Source: DSVZ01 sp037439785 (lineage in GTDB: Bacteria > Verrucomicrobiota > Verrucomicrobiia > Limisphaerales > J093). Taken from it: a DNA stretch of 64,000 nt. Of this stretch, positions 22,587 to 30,874 are shown one piece after another. The DNA is taken from assembly GCA_037439785.1 (NCBI GenBank), contig JBBIVJ010000020.1:1-64000 (forward strand). Reading direction: 5' to 3'. Each line of letters begins with the position of its first letter. Within the stretch, counting starts at the first letter, position 1. Position numbers and translations under genes: made by a program. The notes beneath the pieces are model-generated. The model saw only the letters and a list, made by a program, of their open reading frames with translations, did not search any database and was not told the origin of the DNA.

Positions 22587-23765
22587 ATGAAAATGACCCC
22601 GTTCACGCCAGCCCCGGCCCCGGAAGCCGCGGCCCCCCCGCGGTTGGCGGAGGTGGTGGACCGCCACACCGCCCCCGGCCAACTGGTCCGGCCCGAGAAC
22701 GGCAAGCTGCGCTGTCTGGCCTGTGGCCACCGGTGCCTGCTGGCGCCGGGCCGGCGGGGCGTGTGCAAGGTGCGGTTCAACCGGGACGGCGAGCTGCGGG
22801 TGCCCTTCGGCTACGTGGCGGGGGTGGCCTGTGACCCGGTCGAGAAAAAACCGTTCTTCCACGTGTTGCCGGGCAGTGACGCGCTGACCTTCGGGATGTT
22901 GGGGTGCGATTTCCACTGCGCCTACTGCCAGAACTGGCTGACCAGCCAGGCGCTGCGGGACGAGGCGGCGCACGCGCCCGTGCAACCCACCACGCCGGCA
23001 CAACTGGTGGCCGCCGCGCGGCGTCACGGGGCGCGGCTGATGGTCTCCAGCTACAACGAACCGCTCATCACCGCCGAGTGGGCGGTGGCCGTGTTTGCCG
23101 AGGCGCGAGCGGCGGGGTTGTCTTGCGCGATGGTCTCCAACGGCCACGCTACGCCCGAGGCCCTCGACTTCCTCCAACCCGGGCTGGCGGCGTACAAGGT
23201 GGACCTCAAAGGGTTCAACGACCGGCGCTACCGTGCGCTGGGCGGCACGCTGGCCGCCGTGACCGAGACCATCCGCCAGGTCCACGCCCGCGGCCTGTGG
23301 CTGGAGGTGGTTACGTTGCTGGTGCCGGGCTTCACTGACGACCCCGCCGAGCTGCGCGAGCTGACCGCGTTTCTGGCCTCGGTCAGTCCCGATATCCCCT
23401 GGCATGTCACGGCGTTCCATCCGGACTACCGCCTGACCGACCCCCGTCCCACGCAGGCGGCGGACCTGATCCGGGCCGCGGAGATCGGGGCCGCCGCCGG
23501 CCTGCGTTTTGTCTACGCCGGCAACCTCCCGGGCCGGGTGGGCGAGTGGGAAAACACCCGCTGCCCGCACTGCGGCCGGACGCTGGTGTGCCGGTATGGG
23601 TTCACCGTGTTGGAAAACCATTTGGTCACCGGGTCGTCGTGTCCCGGCTGCGGCGCGCGGGTACCGGGAATCTGGGAAACGGGAGGCGCCGAGCCCCCGC
23701 CGGCTTCCCGCCTGGCGGGCCTCCGCGGGCCGCGCCCGGTGACCCTTTCTCCCTTCGAGCCATGA
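22587..23765 (+). CDS. amrS: AmmeMemoRadiSam system radical SAM protein (AmrS)
   Basis: A 392-residue radical SAM protein of the PflA-like AmrS family. GCDFHCAYCQNW carries the C107-x3-C111-x2-C114 cluster motif. An N-terminal CLACGHRCLL segment and a C-terminal pair of CPHCG / CPGCG motifs look like accessory metal sites. The family is defined by co-occurrence with MEMO-like and AMMECR1-like proteins; its substrate is not established. Here the MEMO-like gene follows with a 4-base ATGA overlap, but no AMMECR1-like gene is in the window. The Pro-rich start is supported by the first ATG in frame. Confidence 0.9.
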   Translation: MKMTPFTPAPAPEAAAPPRLAEVVDRHTAPGQLVRPENGKLRCLACGHRCLLAPGRRGVCKVRFNRDGELRVPFGYVAGVACDPVEKKPFFHVLPGSDALTFGMLGCDFHCAYCQNWLTSQALRDEAAHAPVQPTTPAQLVAAARRHGARLMVSSYNEPLITAEWAVAVFAEARAAGLSCAMVSNGHATPEALDFLQPGLAAYKVDLKGFNDRRYRALGGTLAAVTETIRQVHARGLWLEVVTLLVPGFTDDPAELRELTAFLASVSPDIPWHVTAFHPDYRLTDPRPTQAADLIRAAEIGAAAGLRFVYAGNLPGRVGEWENTRCPHCGRTLVCRYGFTVLENHLVTGSSCPGCGARVPGIWETGGAEPPPASRLAGLRGPRPVTLSPFEP

Positions 23766-24589
23766 TCCAGACCTCCCCCACCCTCATCCGCCCGGCGGCC
23801 CAGGCCGGCCGCTTTTATCCGGCCAGCCCCGCACGGCTGCAATCGGATGTGCAGGATTACCTCAGCCGGATCGCGCCGGCCGAGGGTCCCGTGCCCACGG
23901 CGCTGATCGCCCCCCACGCAGGCTACCCGTTTTCCGGGCAGGCGGCCGCGGCGGCGTTCATCCGCCTGGGCCCCGCCCACGACCGGGTGCGGCGGGTGGT
24001 CCTGCTGGGCCCCTCCCACTACGAGGACTTCGAAGGCCTGGCCGCCCCCGACGCCGACGCCTTCGCCACGCCGCTGGGGCTGGTGCCGGTGGACCGCGAG
24101 GCCCTCGAGCGGGTGCTGAACCTGCCCCTGGTGCGGACCTTTGACCGCGCCCATCGCCCCGAGCATTGCCTGGAAGTGGAACTGCCCTTCCTGCAAATGG
24201 TGTTGGACGAGTTCCAGATCGTCCCCCTCCTGGTCGGCCACGCCCACGCCGAGGAGGTGGGCGAAGTGGTGGACCGGCTCTGGGGCGGACCGGAAACCGT
24301 CACCGTGGTCAGTTCGGACCTGAGCCACTACCTGGACGCGGCCAGCGCCCGCCGCAAAGACCAGGCCACCGCCCGCGCCATTCTCGCCCTGCGCGGGGAG
24401 GACCTGGACCCGTATGGCGCCTGCGGCTGCCGGGCCATCGCCGGCCTGCTGCAGGTGGCGCGGCGGCGCCGGCTGCGGGCGGAGTTGTTATGCCTCTGCA
24501 ATTCCGGCGACACCGCCGGACCGCTGGACCGGGTGGTCGGCTACGGGGCCTTTGCCTTCTACGAACCGGACCCCGCTCCGGCGAGCTGA
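23762..24589 (+). CDS. amrB: AmmeMemoRadiSam system protein B (MEMO-like)
   Basis: A 275-residue MEMO1-family protein related in fold to extradiol dioxygenases. PAAQAGRFYPASPARL at the N-terminus, LIAPHAGYPFSGQAAA, LLGPSHYEDFEG and SSDLSHYLD are the family landmarks, with the His/Asp residues expected around the putative metal site. The ATG at 23762 overlaps the stop of the radical SAM gene, indicating one operon and translational coupling. A partner role to AmrS is inferred from the known gene pairing; no biochemical function can be assigned. Confidence 0.92.
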   Translation: MIQTSPTLIRPAAQAGRFYPASPARLQSDVQDYLSRIAPAEGPVPTALIAPHAGYPFSGQAAAAAFIRLGPAHDRVRRVVLLGPSHYEDFEGLAAPDADAFATPLGLVPVDREALERVLNLPLVRTFDRAHRPEHCLEVELPFLQMVLDEFQIVPLLVGHAHAEEVGEVVDRLWGGPETVTVVSSDLSHYLDAASARRKDQATARAILALRGEDLDPYGACGCRAIAGLLQVARRRRLRAELLCLCNSGDTAGPLDRVVGYGAFAFYEPDPAPAS

Positions 24590-24684
24590 GCCGCCCGCCG
24601 GCCGCCCGCGGGGTCTTCCCCGGCCGGGTGCCGGCCCGGTCAAGCCGGTTGCGGCGGGCGGGGCAGGCGGCGTAGCCTCACCCC

Positions 24685-26571
24685 ATGCAACGCCTCCCAC
24701 GCTTGGCGGCCGCCGCGGCGGGGCTGCTCGCCGCGGGCGTGAGCTTCGCCGCCGCCCCGGCCCCGCCCGCTCTCCGACCCACCCCACCCGCCGACACGGT
24801 GCTGGAACGGCTCCGGCCGGGCCACCCGCGGCTGCTGGTGGGGCCCGGCGACTTCGCGCGGCTGGCCGCACGGGTGCGGGCCGATGACCGGTTGAGTGAC
24901 TGGCTGGCCAGGCTGCGGCCGCGCGCGCGCCAGCTCCTCGGCCAGCCCCCTTCCCGGTACGAAATCCCCGACGGCCTCCGGCTGCTGAGCGTCAGTCGGC
25001 GGGTGGTGGATCGGGTCTACACCCTGGCCCTGCTGTACCACCTGGAGGGCGACGCCGCCTACGCGCAGCGCGCGTGGCGTGAACTCGAGGCCGCGGCGGC
25101 CTTTCCGGACTGGAACCCCCGCCACTTCCTCGACACCGCCGAGATGGCCCACGCCTTCGCCATCGGCTACGACTGGCTGTTCGAGGGGTGGTCGCCGGAA
25201 CAACGGGCGGTCCTCGAGCGCGCCCTGCTTGAAAAGGCCCTCCAGCCGGCTCTGGAGGTGCAGCGGCGTCGCTCGGGCTGGACGCGGGTGCGGCACAACT
25301 GGAACCAGGTCTGTCATGGGGGCATCGGGGTGGCCGCCCTGGCCGTGGCGGACGTACACCCCGCCCCCGCACGGGAATTCCTGGCCGGCGCCCTGCAGGC
25401 CATTCAACCCGCCCTCATCGAATACGGGCCGGACGGCGCGTGGGCCGAAGGGCCGGGCTACTGGCGCTACGCCACCCAGTACACCGTGCTGTTCCTTGCG
25501 GCGCTCGAATCGGCCCTGGGCATGGACTTCGGCCTCGGCGACATCCCCGGTCTGGCCGAGGCGGGCCGGTTCCCGATTCACATCACCGGCCCCTTGAACC
25601 GCACCTTCAACTACGCCGACGGCGGCGACAGCCCGATCCGCTCCCCCGAGATGTTCTGGCTGGCGCGGCGGTTCCAGCGGCCCGAGTACGCGCACTTCGC
25701 GCTGCGGCTGGGCGGGGGCGCGCCCCTGGACCTGCTCTGGTACGACCCCGCCCGGCGCGAGGCCGGGGAGGCGGCCGCCGCCGCTCTGCCCCGGGCGTTC
25801 CATTTTCGCGGCGCGGATGTGGTGACGCTGCGCTCCGGCTGGGAACCGCGGGAGGCGCTGTTTGTCGGGTTCAAGGCGGGAGACAACAAGGCCAACCACA
25901 GCCACCTGGACCTGGGCACTTTTGTCCTGGACGCCCTGGGGGTGCGCTGGGCCGTGGACCTGGGCGCTGACGACTACAACCTGCCCGGCTACTTCGGCGG
26001 CCAGCGCTGGACCTACTACCGCCTCCGCGCCGAGGGCCACAACACGCTGGTCCTGAACCCCGGCACCGGACCGGACCAGGATCCTGCCGCCGCCGGCCGC
26101 ATCGAGAAGTTTGCCTCGACGCCGGCGCAGTCCCTGGCGGTGGCCGACCTGTCCGCCGCCTACGCCGGGCACGCCGAATCGGTGCGGCGCGGGCTGGCCT
26201 TGCTCGAGGGGCGTCAGGTGCTGGTCCAGGACGAAGTGCGCGCCCCGCGCCCGGCCGAGGTGTGGTGGTTTCTGCACACCCCGGCAGCCGTCACCCTGGG
26301 CGAGGACGGCCGCACCGCCACCCTGGCCCAAGCAGAGCGGCGCCTGCGGGTGGAGGTGTTGGAGCCGGCCCACGCGCGCCTGAGCGTCCGCGAAGCCCGC
26401 CCCTTGCCGGGCGCGCCGAATCCCGAGCGCCAGAACACCAACGCCCACGTGCGCAAGCTGGCCGTGCACCTGCCGGGCGTCACCGACCTGCGCCTGGCGG
26501 TGCGCCTGGTGCCGCTGTCGGACGCCCCGCCGCCCGCCGCGCCGGCGGTGCAGCCCCTGGCCTCCTGGTGA
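24685..26571 (+). CDS. secreted heparinase II/III-like protein
   Basis: A 628-residue protein with an N-terminal signal peptide (LAAAAAGLLAAGVSFAA), suggesting export. The first half is helical and resembles the alpha/alpha toroid of polysaccharide lyases, with RHNWNQVCHGG and GPDGAWAEGPGYWRY. The second half holds the heparinase II/III beta domain with KANHSHLDLGTF, a conserved His segment. Family members cleave acidic polysaccharides such as heparin- or alginate-like glycans; the substrate here is unknown. It is on the same strand as the uroporphyrinogen-decarboxylase-like gene, 40 bases before it. Confidence 0.85.
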   Translation: MQRLPRLAAAAAGLLAAGVSFAAAPAPPALRPTPPADTVLERLRPGHPRLLVGPGDFARLAARVRADDRLSDWLARLRPRARQLLGQPPSRYEIPDGLRLLSVSRRVVDRVYTLALLYHLEGDAAYAQRAWRELEAAAAFPDWNPRHFLDTAEMAHAFAIGYDWLFEGWSPEQRAVLERALLEKALQPALEVQRRRSGWTRVRHNWNQVCHGGIGVAALAVADVHPAPAREFLAGALQAIQPALIEYGPDGAWAEGPGYWRYATQYTVLFLAALESALGMDFGLGDIPGLAEAGRFPIHITGPLNRTFNYADGGDSPIRSPEMFWLARRFQRPEYAHFALRLGGGAPLDLLWYDPARREAGEAAAAALPRAFHFRGADVVTLRSGWEPREALFVGFKAGDNKANHSHLDLGTFVLDALGVRWAVDLGADDYNLPGYFGGQRWTYYRLRAEGHNTLVLNPGTGPDQDPAAAGRIEKFASTPAQSLAVADLSAAYAGHAESVRRGLALLEGRQVLVQDEVRAPRPAEVWWFLHTPAAVTLGEDGRTATLAQAERRLRVEVLEPAHARLSVREARPLPGAPNPERQNTNAHVRKLAVHLPGVTDLRLAVRLVPLSDAPPPAAPAVQPLASW

Positions 26572-26611
26572 AGCGCGCCGCGGCCGTTGCTCCCGTGCGC
26601 CGGTGCCTGCC

Positions 26612-27823
26612 ATGACCTCGCGCGCGCGTCTCCTGGCCACCTTGAACCGCCGGCCGGTGGACCGCGTGCCGGTGGACTTTGGCGGCACGCGCCAGTCCGG
26701 CATCGCCGCCTCCGCCTACCACGCCCTGCGCGAGCACCTGGGGCTGCGGGGGCGCCGGCTGGTGCGGGTGTTCGACCTGTTTCAGATGCTGGCGGAGGTC
26801 GAGCAGGACGTGGCCGACCGGTTCGGGGCCGACTGCGTGGGGCTGTACCGGCCGGAGGTGGCGTTCGGCATCCGCAACGAGCGGTGGAAACCCTGGCGCT
26901 TGTTCGACGGCACGCCGGTCGAGGTGCCGGGAGATTTTCATCCAGAAACCGAACCGGACGGCAGCCTGGTCCTGCGCCGCCACGGCGAGGTCATCGCCCG
27001 CATGCCGCGGGACGGTTTTTACTTCGACCGCCTCGAGCGCTACCCGGGGGCGCTGCATCCGGACCTGGACACCTGGGAGCCGCCGCGGCTGGACGGGGCG
27101 ACCCTCGATCATTACCACCGGCAGGCCGGGGCGCTGTTCACCGGTACGGACAAGGCGGTGGTGGCGCCGCTGGGGCCGCCGTACGAGCTGTTTTTTGGCC
27201 TGGGCCAGGGCGGCTTCGAGGCGTGGATGCTCACCCTGGCCACCGAGCCGGACTACGTGCGGGCCCTGCACGCGAAGCTGGTGGACGCCTGGCTGGACAA
27301 TCTGCGCGCCTTCCATGCCGCGGTCGGAGACCGCGTACAGGTGCTGCAAATCTGCGATGACTTCGGCACCCAGCGCGCGCCGTTCCTCTCCGAACGCCTG
27401 TTCCGGGAGCTGATCCAGCCGGCCTACGCGCGTGGACTGGCCTGGGTGCACGCCCACACCTCGTGGAAGGTGATGCTGCACTCGGACGGCGCGATCTTCC
27501 CCCTGCTGCCCGCCATCATCGAAATGGGCGTGGACATTCTCAACCCGGTCCAGATCAACGCCGCCGGCATGGACCCCCACCGCCTCAAGGCCCGCTTCGG
27601 CGACCGCCTGATTTTTTGGGGGGGTGCCTGCGATCCCCAGCAGACGCTGGCCTTTGGCGACCCCGCGACCGTCGCCCGCGAAGCGCGAACCCACCTCGAG
27701 ATCTTCGCCCGCGGCGGCGGCTACGTCTTCGCCCCCGTCCACAATATCCAGGCCAACGTGCCCCCGGCCAACATCGCGGCCCTGTTGGATGCCGCACGGG
27801 ACTTCGTGCCTCCGCCGGCCTGA
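26612..27823 (+). CDS. uroporphyrinogen decarboxylase family protein (URO-D-like)
   Basis: About 403 residues. It resembles the URO-D/MtaA-type family rather than true HemE: RVPVDFGGTRQSGIAA near the start, then HTSWKVMLHSDGAIFPLLP and a GVDILNPVQINAAGMD stretch. This branch often contains corrinoid-linked methyltransferases or unknown enzymes linked to sugar degradation. The HemE heme-pathway motif FAGAPFT is not seen, so a role in heme synthesis is unlikely. GTG at 26603 (MPA) is possible, but ATG at 26612 is preferred. Confidence 0.8.
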   Translation: MTSRARLLATLNRRPVDRVPVDFGGTRQSGIAASAYHALREHLGLRGRRLVRVFDLFQMLAEVEQDVADRFGADCVGLYRPEVAFGIRNERWKPWRLFDGTPVEVPGDFHPETEPDGSLVLRRHGEVIARMPRDGFYFDRLERYPGALHPDLDTWEPPRLDGATLDHYHRQAGALFTGTDKAVVAPLGPPYELFFGLGQGGFEAWMLTLATEPDYVRALHAKLVDAWLDNLRAFHAAVGDRVQVLQICDDFGTQRAPFLSERLFRELIQPAYARGLAWVHAHTSWKVMLHSDGAIFPLLPAIIEMGVDILNPVQINAAGMDPHRLKARFGDRLIFWGGACDPQQTLAFGDPATVAREARTHLEIFARGGGYVFAPVHNIQANVPPANIAALLDAARDFVPPPA

Positions 27824-27966
27824 AGCCGTCGCCGGCAGGGCGTGAACGGGCGGGGCGTCGCCGGCCGCCGGCCGGCCGGGTCGGTCTCAAGCCGCGGCCC
27901 CAGGCCGATGGCGGCTTGGCGGGGGCCGGAGGTTGTGGTGGGATGGGGCCGGCCAAAACCCGAGGC

Positions 27967-28054
27967 GCCGGTGTGGTGGAATGGCAGACACGAGGGACTT
28001 AAAATCCCTTGGCCAGCATTGGCCGTGTGGGTTCAAGTCCCACCACCGGTACCA
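27967..28054 (+). tRNA. tRNA-Leu (anticodon UAA)
   Basis: An 88-base cloverleaf. The acceptor stem GCCGGTG pairs with CACCGGT (one G-U at the first pair), and the discriminator A is followed by an encoded CCA. The anticodon loop CTTAAAA gives UAA, which reads UUA/UUG leucine codons. A long variable arm (class II) follows, and the T-arm is GTGGGTTCAAGTCCCAC. Confidence 0.95.
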
Positions 28055-28214
28055 CCCTCCCCCACCCCGCCCCGGCCCGTGGGGCGGTGCTCCCCCTTGC
28101 CGGGGGCAGGGAGGCGGACGTGCGGGGCGTGCCCGCCAGCTCCTGCCGGAAAACCGCGCGCCGGCGTACCGGAAAACGCCTTCCGCGCCCCCGCAGCAGG
28201 GGCATAATCAGCGC

Positions 28215-30860
28215 GTGGCTGCCGATGCCCCGCTCACGCCCATGATGGCGCAGTACCGCCGCATCAAGGCGGAACTGCCCCGGGACGCGCTGCTGCTGTT
28301 CCGGCTGGGGGACTTCTACGAGATGTTCTTCGAGGACGCGCAGGTCGGCGCCCGCGTCCTGAACCTCACCCTGACCGCCCGGCAGGGGGTGCCCATGTGC
28401 GGCCTGCCCTACCACGCGGCCGCCGGCTACATCGCCCGCCTGCTGCGGGCCGGGCACAAGGTGGCGCTGTGCGACCAGCTCGAGGAGGCCAGACCGGGCA
28501 AGCTTGTGCACCGCGAGGTCACGCAGATTCTCTCGCCGGGGGCGCACCTGGACGAGCGGATGCTCGCCGCCGAACGCCCGAATTACCTGGCGGCGATCGC
28601 CGCCGGCGGGGCGCGTTTCGGCCTGGCGCTGGTGGACCTGACCACCGGGGATTTTCGCGTGACCGAACTCGAGTCCGCCGCCGCCCTGCTGGCGGAACTG
28701 GAGCGCGCCCGCCCCGCCGAGGTGGTATTGCCCGGGGAGGCCGCCGCGCTGCGGCAGTTGGTGCAGGGGGTGCGGGCCGCGTTCACGGCCCATGAGGACT
28801 GGGCCTTCGCCCCGGAGACCACGCAGTTCACCGTGCGGGATCACTTCGGCGTGGCCGTGCTGGACGGCTTCGGCCTGCGGGGGCGCACCCTGGCCATCGG
28901 CGCGGCGGGTGCGGCGCTGCATTACCTGGGCCAGCATCTGCGGCGCGACCTGCGACACCTGACGCGGCTGACCTTTTACCAGGCGGCCGACCATCTGGTG
29001 CTCGATGCCCCCACACTGCGCAACCTCGAGGTCCTGGAACCGCTCCAGCGCGACGCCCCCCGCACGGCCTCGCTCTACGGCGCGCTCAACCGCACGGTCA
29101 CGCCCCTGGGCGCGCGGCGGTTGCGGGACTGGCTCTCCCGGCCGCTGGCCTCGGTGCCGGCCATCCGCCGCCGGCAGGATGCGGTCGAGGCGCTGGTGCG
29201 CGCGCCGGCGGCGCTCGATGCGCTGCGGGCGGCGCTGCAGCCGGTGCGGGACCTCGAACGCACCTTTGCCCGCCTGAGCGTGGGCACCGGCAACGCCCGC
29301 GACCTGGTCGCCCTGGGCCAGGCGCTGCGGCAGGTGCCGCCCGTGCGCGAGGCGGTGCAGGCGGTGCTGGCCGCGGCGGCCACCCTCCGGGACGGCCCCG
29401 CGGAACTGCCGTCGCTGGCCGAAGCGGGGCCGCCGGAGCCGGACCCCCCGCCGCCCTTGCTGGCCGAGCTGGCCGGCCGGCTGGCGGACTGCCCGGAACT
29501 GGTCGCCCTGATCGGCCGGGCCCTGGTCGAGGCCCCCCCCCTGGCGCTGAAGGAAGGCGGTCTCATCTGCGACGGCTTTGACCCGGCGCTGGACGAGCTG
29601 CGCCAGGCCATGCGCGGGGGCAAGGACTGGATCGCCCGGCTCCAGCGGGACGAGATTGTCCGCACCGGCATCCCGTCGCTGAAGGTCGGGTTCAACTCCG
29701 TGTTCGGCTACTACATCGAGGTCACCCGCGCCAACCTCGACAAGGTTCCGGCCGATTACATCCGCAAACAGACCATCGCCAACGGCGAGCGCTTCATCAC
29801 CCCCGCGCTCAAGGAAATGGAGGCGCGCATCCTCGGCGCCGAGGAGCGGGCCGCGCGGCTCGAGTACGAGCTGTTCCTGCGGGTGCGGGAGGCGGCGCTG
29901 GCCCGCCTGCAGGACATCCAGCAAACCGCGGCCGCGCTGGGGGAACTGGACGTGCTGGCCGCCTTTGCCGAGCAGGCCCGCCTGCACCATTACTGCCGGC
30001 CCGAGGTGGGCGACGCCGGCCTGATCCGCATCCGCGAGGGCCGGCATCCGGTCCTCGAACTCACCCTCACCGACGAGCGGTTCGTGCCCAACGACACCGA
30101 GCTGGCCGCGGCGCCGCGCGACCCAGCCGGTGCACCGGGGACGTCCCGCGCGGCAGCCGATTCACCACCGGCGCCGCAAATCGCGCTGATCACCGGCCCC
30201 AACATGGCCGGCAAAAGCACCTACATCCGACAGGTCGCCCTGCTGGTGCTGTTGGCCCACACCGGCTCGTTCCTGCCCGCCCGCGCCGCGCGGGTGGACC
30301 TGGTGGACCGCATCTTCACCCGCATCGGGGCCGGCGATGATCTGGCCCGCGGCCAGAGCACGTTCATGGTCGAGATGACCGAGACGGCCAACATCCTCAA
30401 CAGCGCCACCGCCCGGAGCCTGATCATTCTGGACGAGGTGGGGCGCGGCACCAGCACCTTTGACGGGCTGAGCCTGGCCTGGAGCATCGTCGAGCACCTC
30501 CACCACCAGGTGGGGGCGCGCACCCTGTTTGCCACCCACTACCACGAGCTGACCGAGCTGGCGGCAAAGCTGCCGCGGGTGCGCAACTACAACGTGGCCG
30601 TGCGCGAGTGGAACGACCAGATCATTTTCCTGCGCCAGATCGTGCCGGGGGGCAGCGACAAGAGCTACGGTCTGCATGTGGCGCGGCTGGCCGGCGTGCC
30701 CCGCGCGGTGATCGAGCGGGCGAAGGTGATTCTGCGCAACCTCGAGGCCTCCGAATTGACGCCGGAGGGCCAGGTGCGGCGCCCCGCCGCGCGCCTTCGG
30801 GCCGAGCGGAGCACGTTGCAGGGGCTGGAACCGCCGGCGCAGTTGGACCTGTTCGGGTGA
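28215..30860 (+). CDS. mutS: DNA mismatch repair protein MutS
   Basis: An 881-residue MutS1. The N-terminal mismatch-binding domain has the TPMMAQY...RLGDFYEMF signature with the Phe-x-Glu of DFYEMF. The clamp and lever region follows, then the ATPase with Walker A GPNMAGKS (K667), VEMTETANIL and DEVGRGTST as the Walker B/Q-loop region, and ATHYHEL. GTG at 28215 is chosen because the frame opens upstream inside the tRNA-Leu gene, and homologues begin a few residues before TPMM. A region rich in Ala and Pro near residues 635-655 precedes Walker A. It converges on ftsK with 14 bases between the stop codons. Confidence 0.96.
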   Translation: MAADAPLTPMMAQYRRIKAELPRDALLLFRLGDFYEMFFEDAQVGARVLNLTLTARQGVPMCGLPYHAAAGYIARLLRAGHKVALCDQLEEARPGKLVHREVTQILSPGAHLDERMLAAERPNYLAAIAAGGARFGLALVDLTTGDFRVTELESAAALLAELERARPAEVVLPGEAAALRQLVQGVRAAFTAHEDWAFAPETTQFTVRDHFGVAVLDGFGLRGRTLAIGAAGAALHYLGQHLRRDLRHLTRLTFYQAADHLVLDAPTLRNLEVLEPLQRDAPRTASLYGALNRTVTPLGARRLRDWLSRPLASVPAIRRRQDAVEALVRAPAALDALRAALQPVRDLERTFARLSVGTGNARDLVALGQALRQVPPVREAVQAVLAAAATLRDGPAELPSLAEAGPPEPDPPPPLLAELAGRLADCPELVALIGRALVEAPPLALKEGGLICDGFDPALDELRQAMRGGKDWIARLQRDEIVRTGIPSLKVGFNSVFGYYIEVTRANLDKVPADYIRKQTIANGERFITPALKEMEARILGAEERAARLEYELFLRVREAALARLQDIQQTAAALGELDVLAAFAEQARLHHYCRPEVGDAGLIRIREGRHPVLELTLTDERFVPNDTELAAAPRDPAGAPGTSRAAADSPPAPQIALITGPNMAGKSTYIRQVALLVLLAHTGSFLPARAARVDLVDRIFTRIGAGDDLARGQSTFMVEMTETANILNSATARSLIILDEVGRGTSTFDGLSLAWSIVEHLHHQVGARTLFATHYHELTELAAKLPRVRNYNVAVREWNDQIIFLRQIVPGGSDKSYGLHVARLAGVPRAVIERAKVILRNLEASELTPEGQVRRPAARLRAERSTLQGLEPPAQLDLFG

Positions 30861-30874
30861 AGCGGCGGGGCGGG

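Noticed and set aside
27967..28054. tRNA-Leu as an integration site for a mobile island
   Set aside because: No integrase or duplicated tRNA 3' end is visible nearby, and the flanking genes are ordinary core genes.
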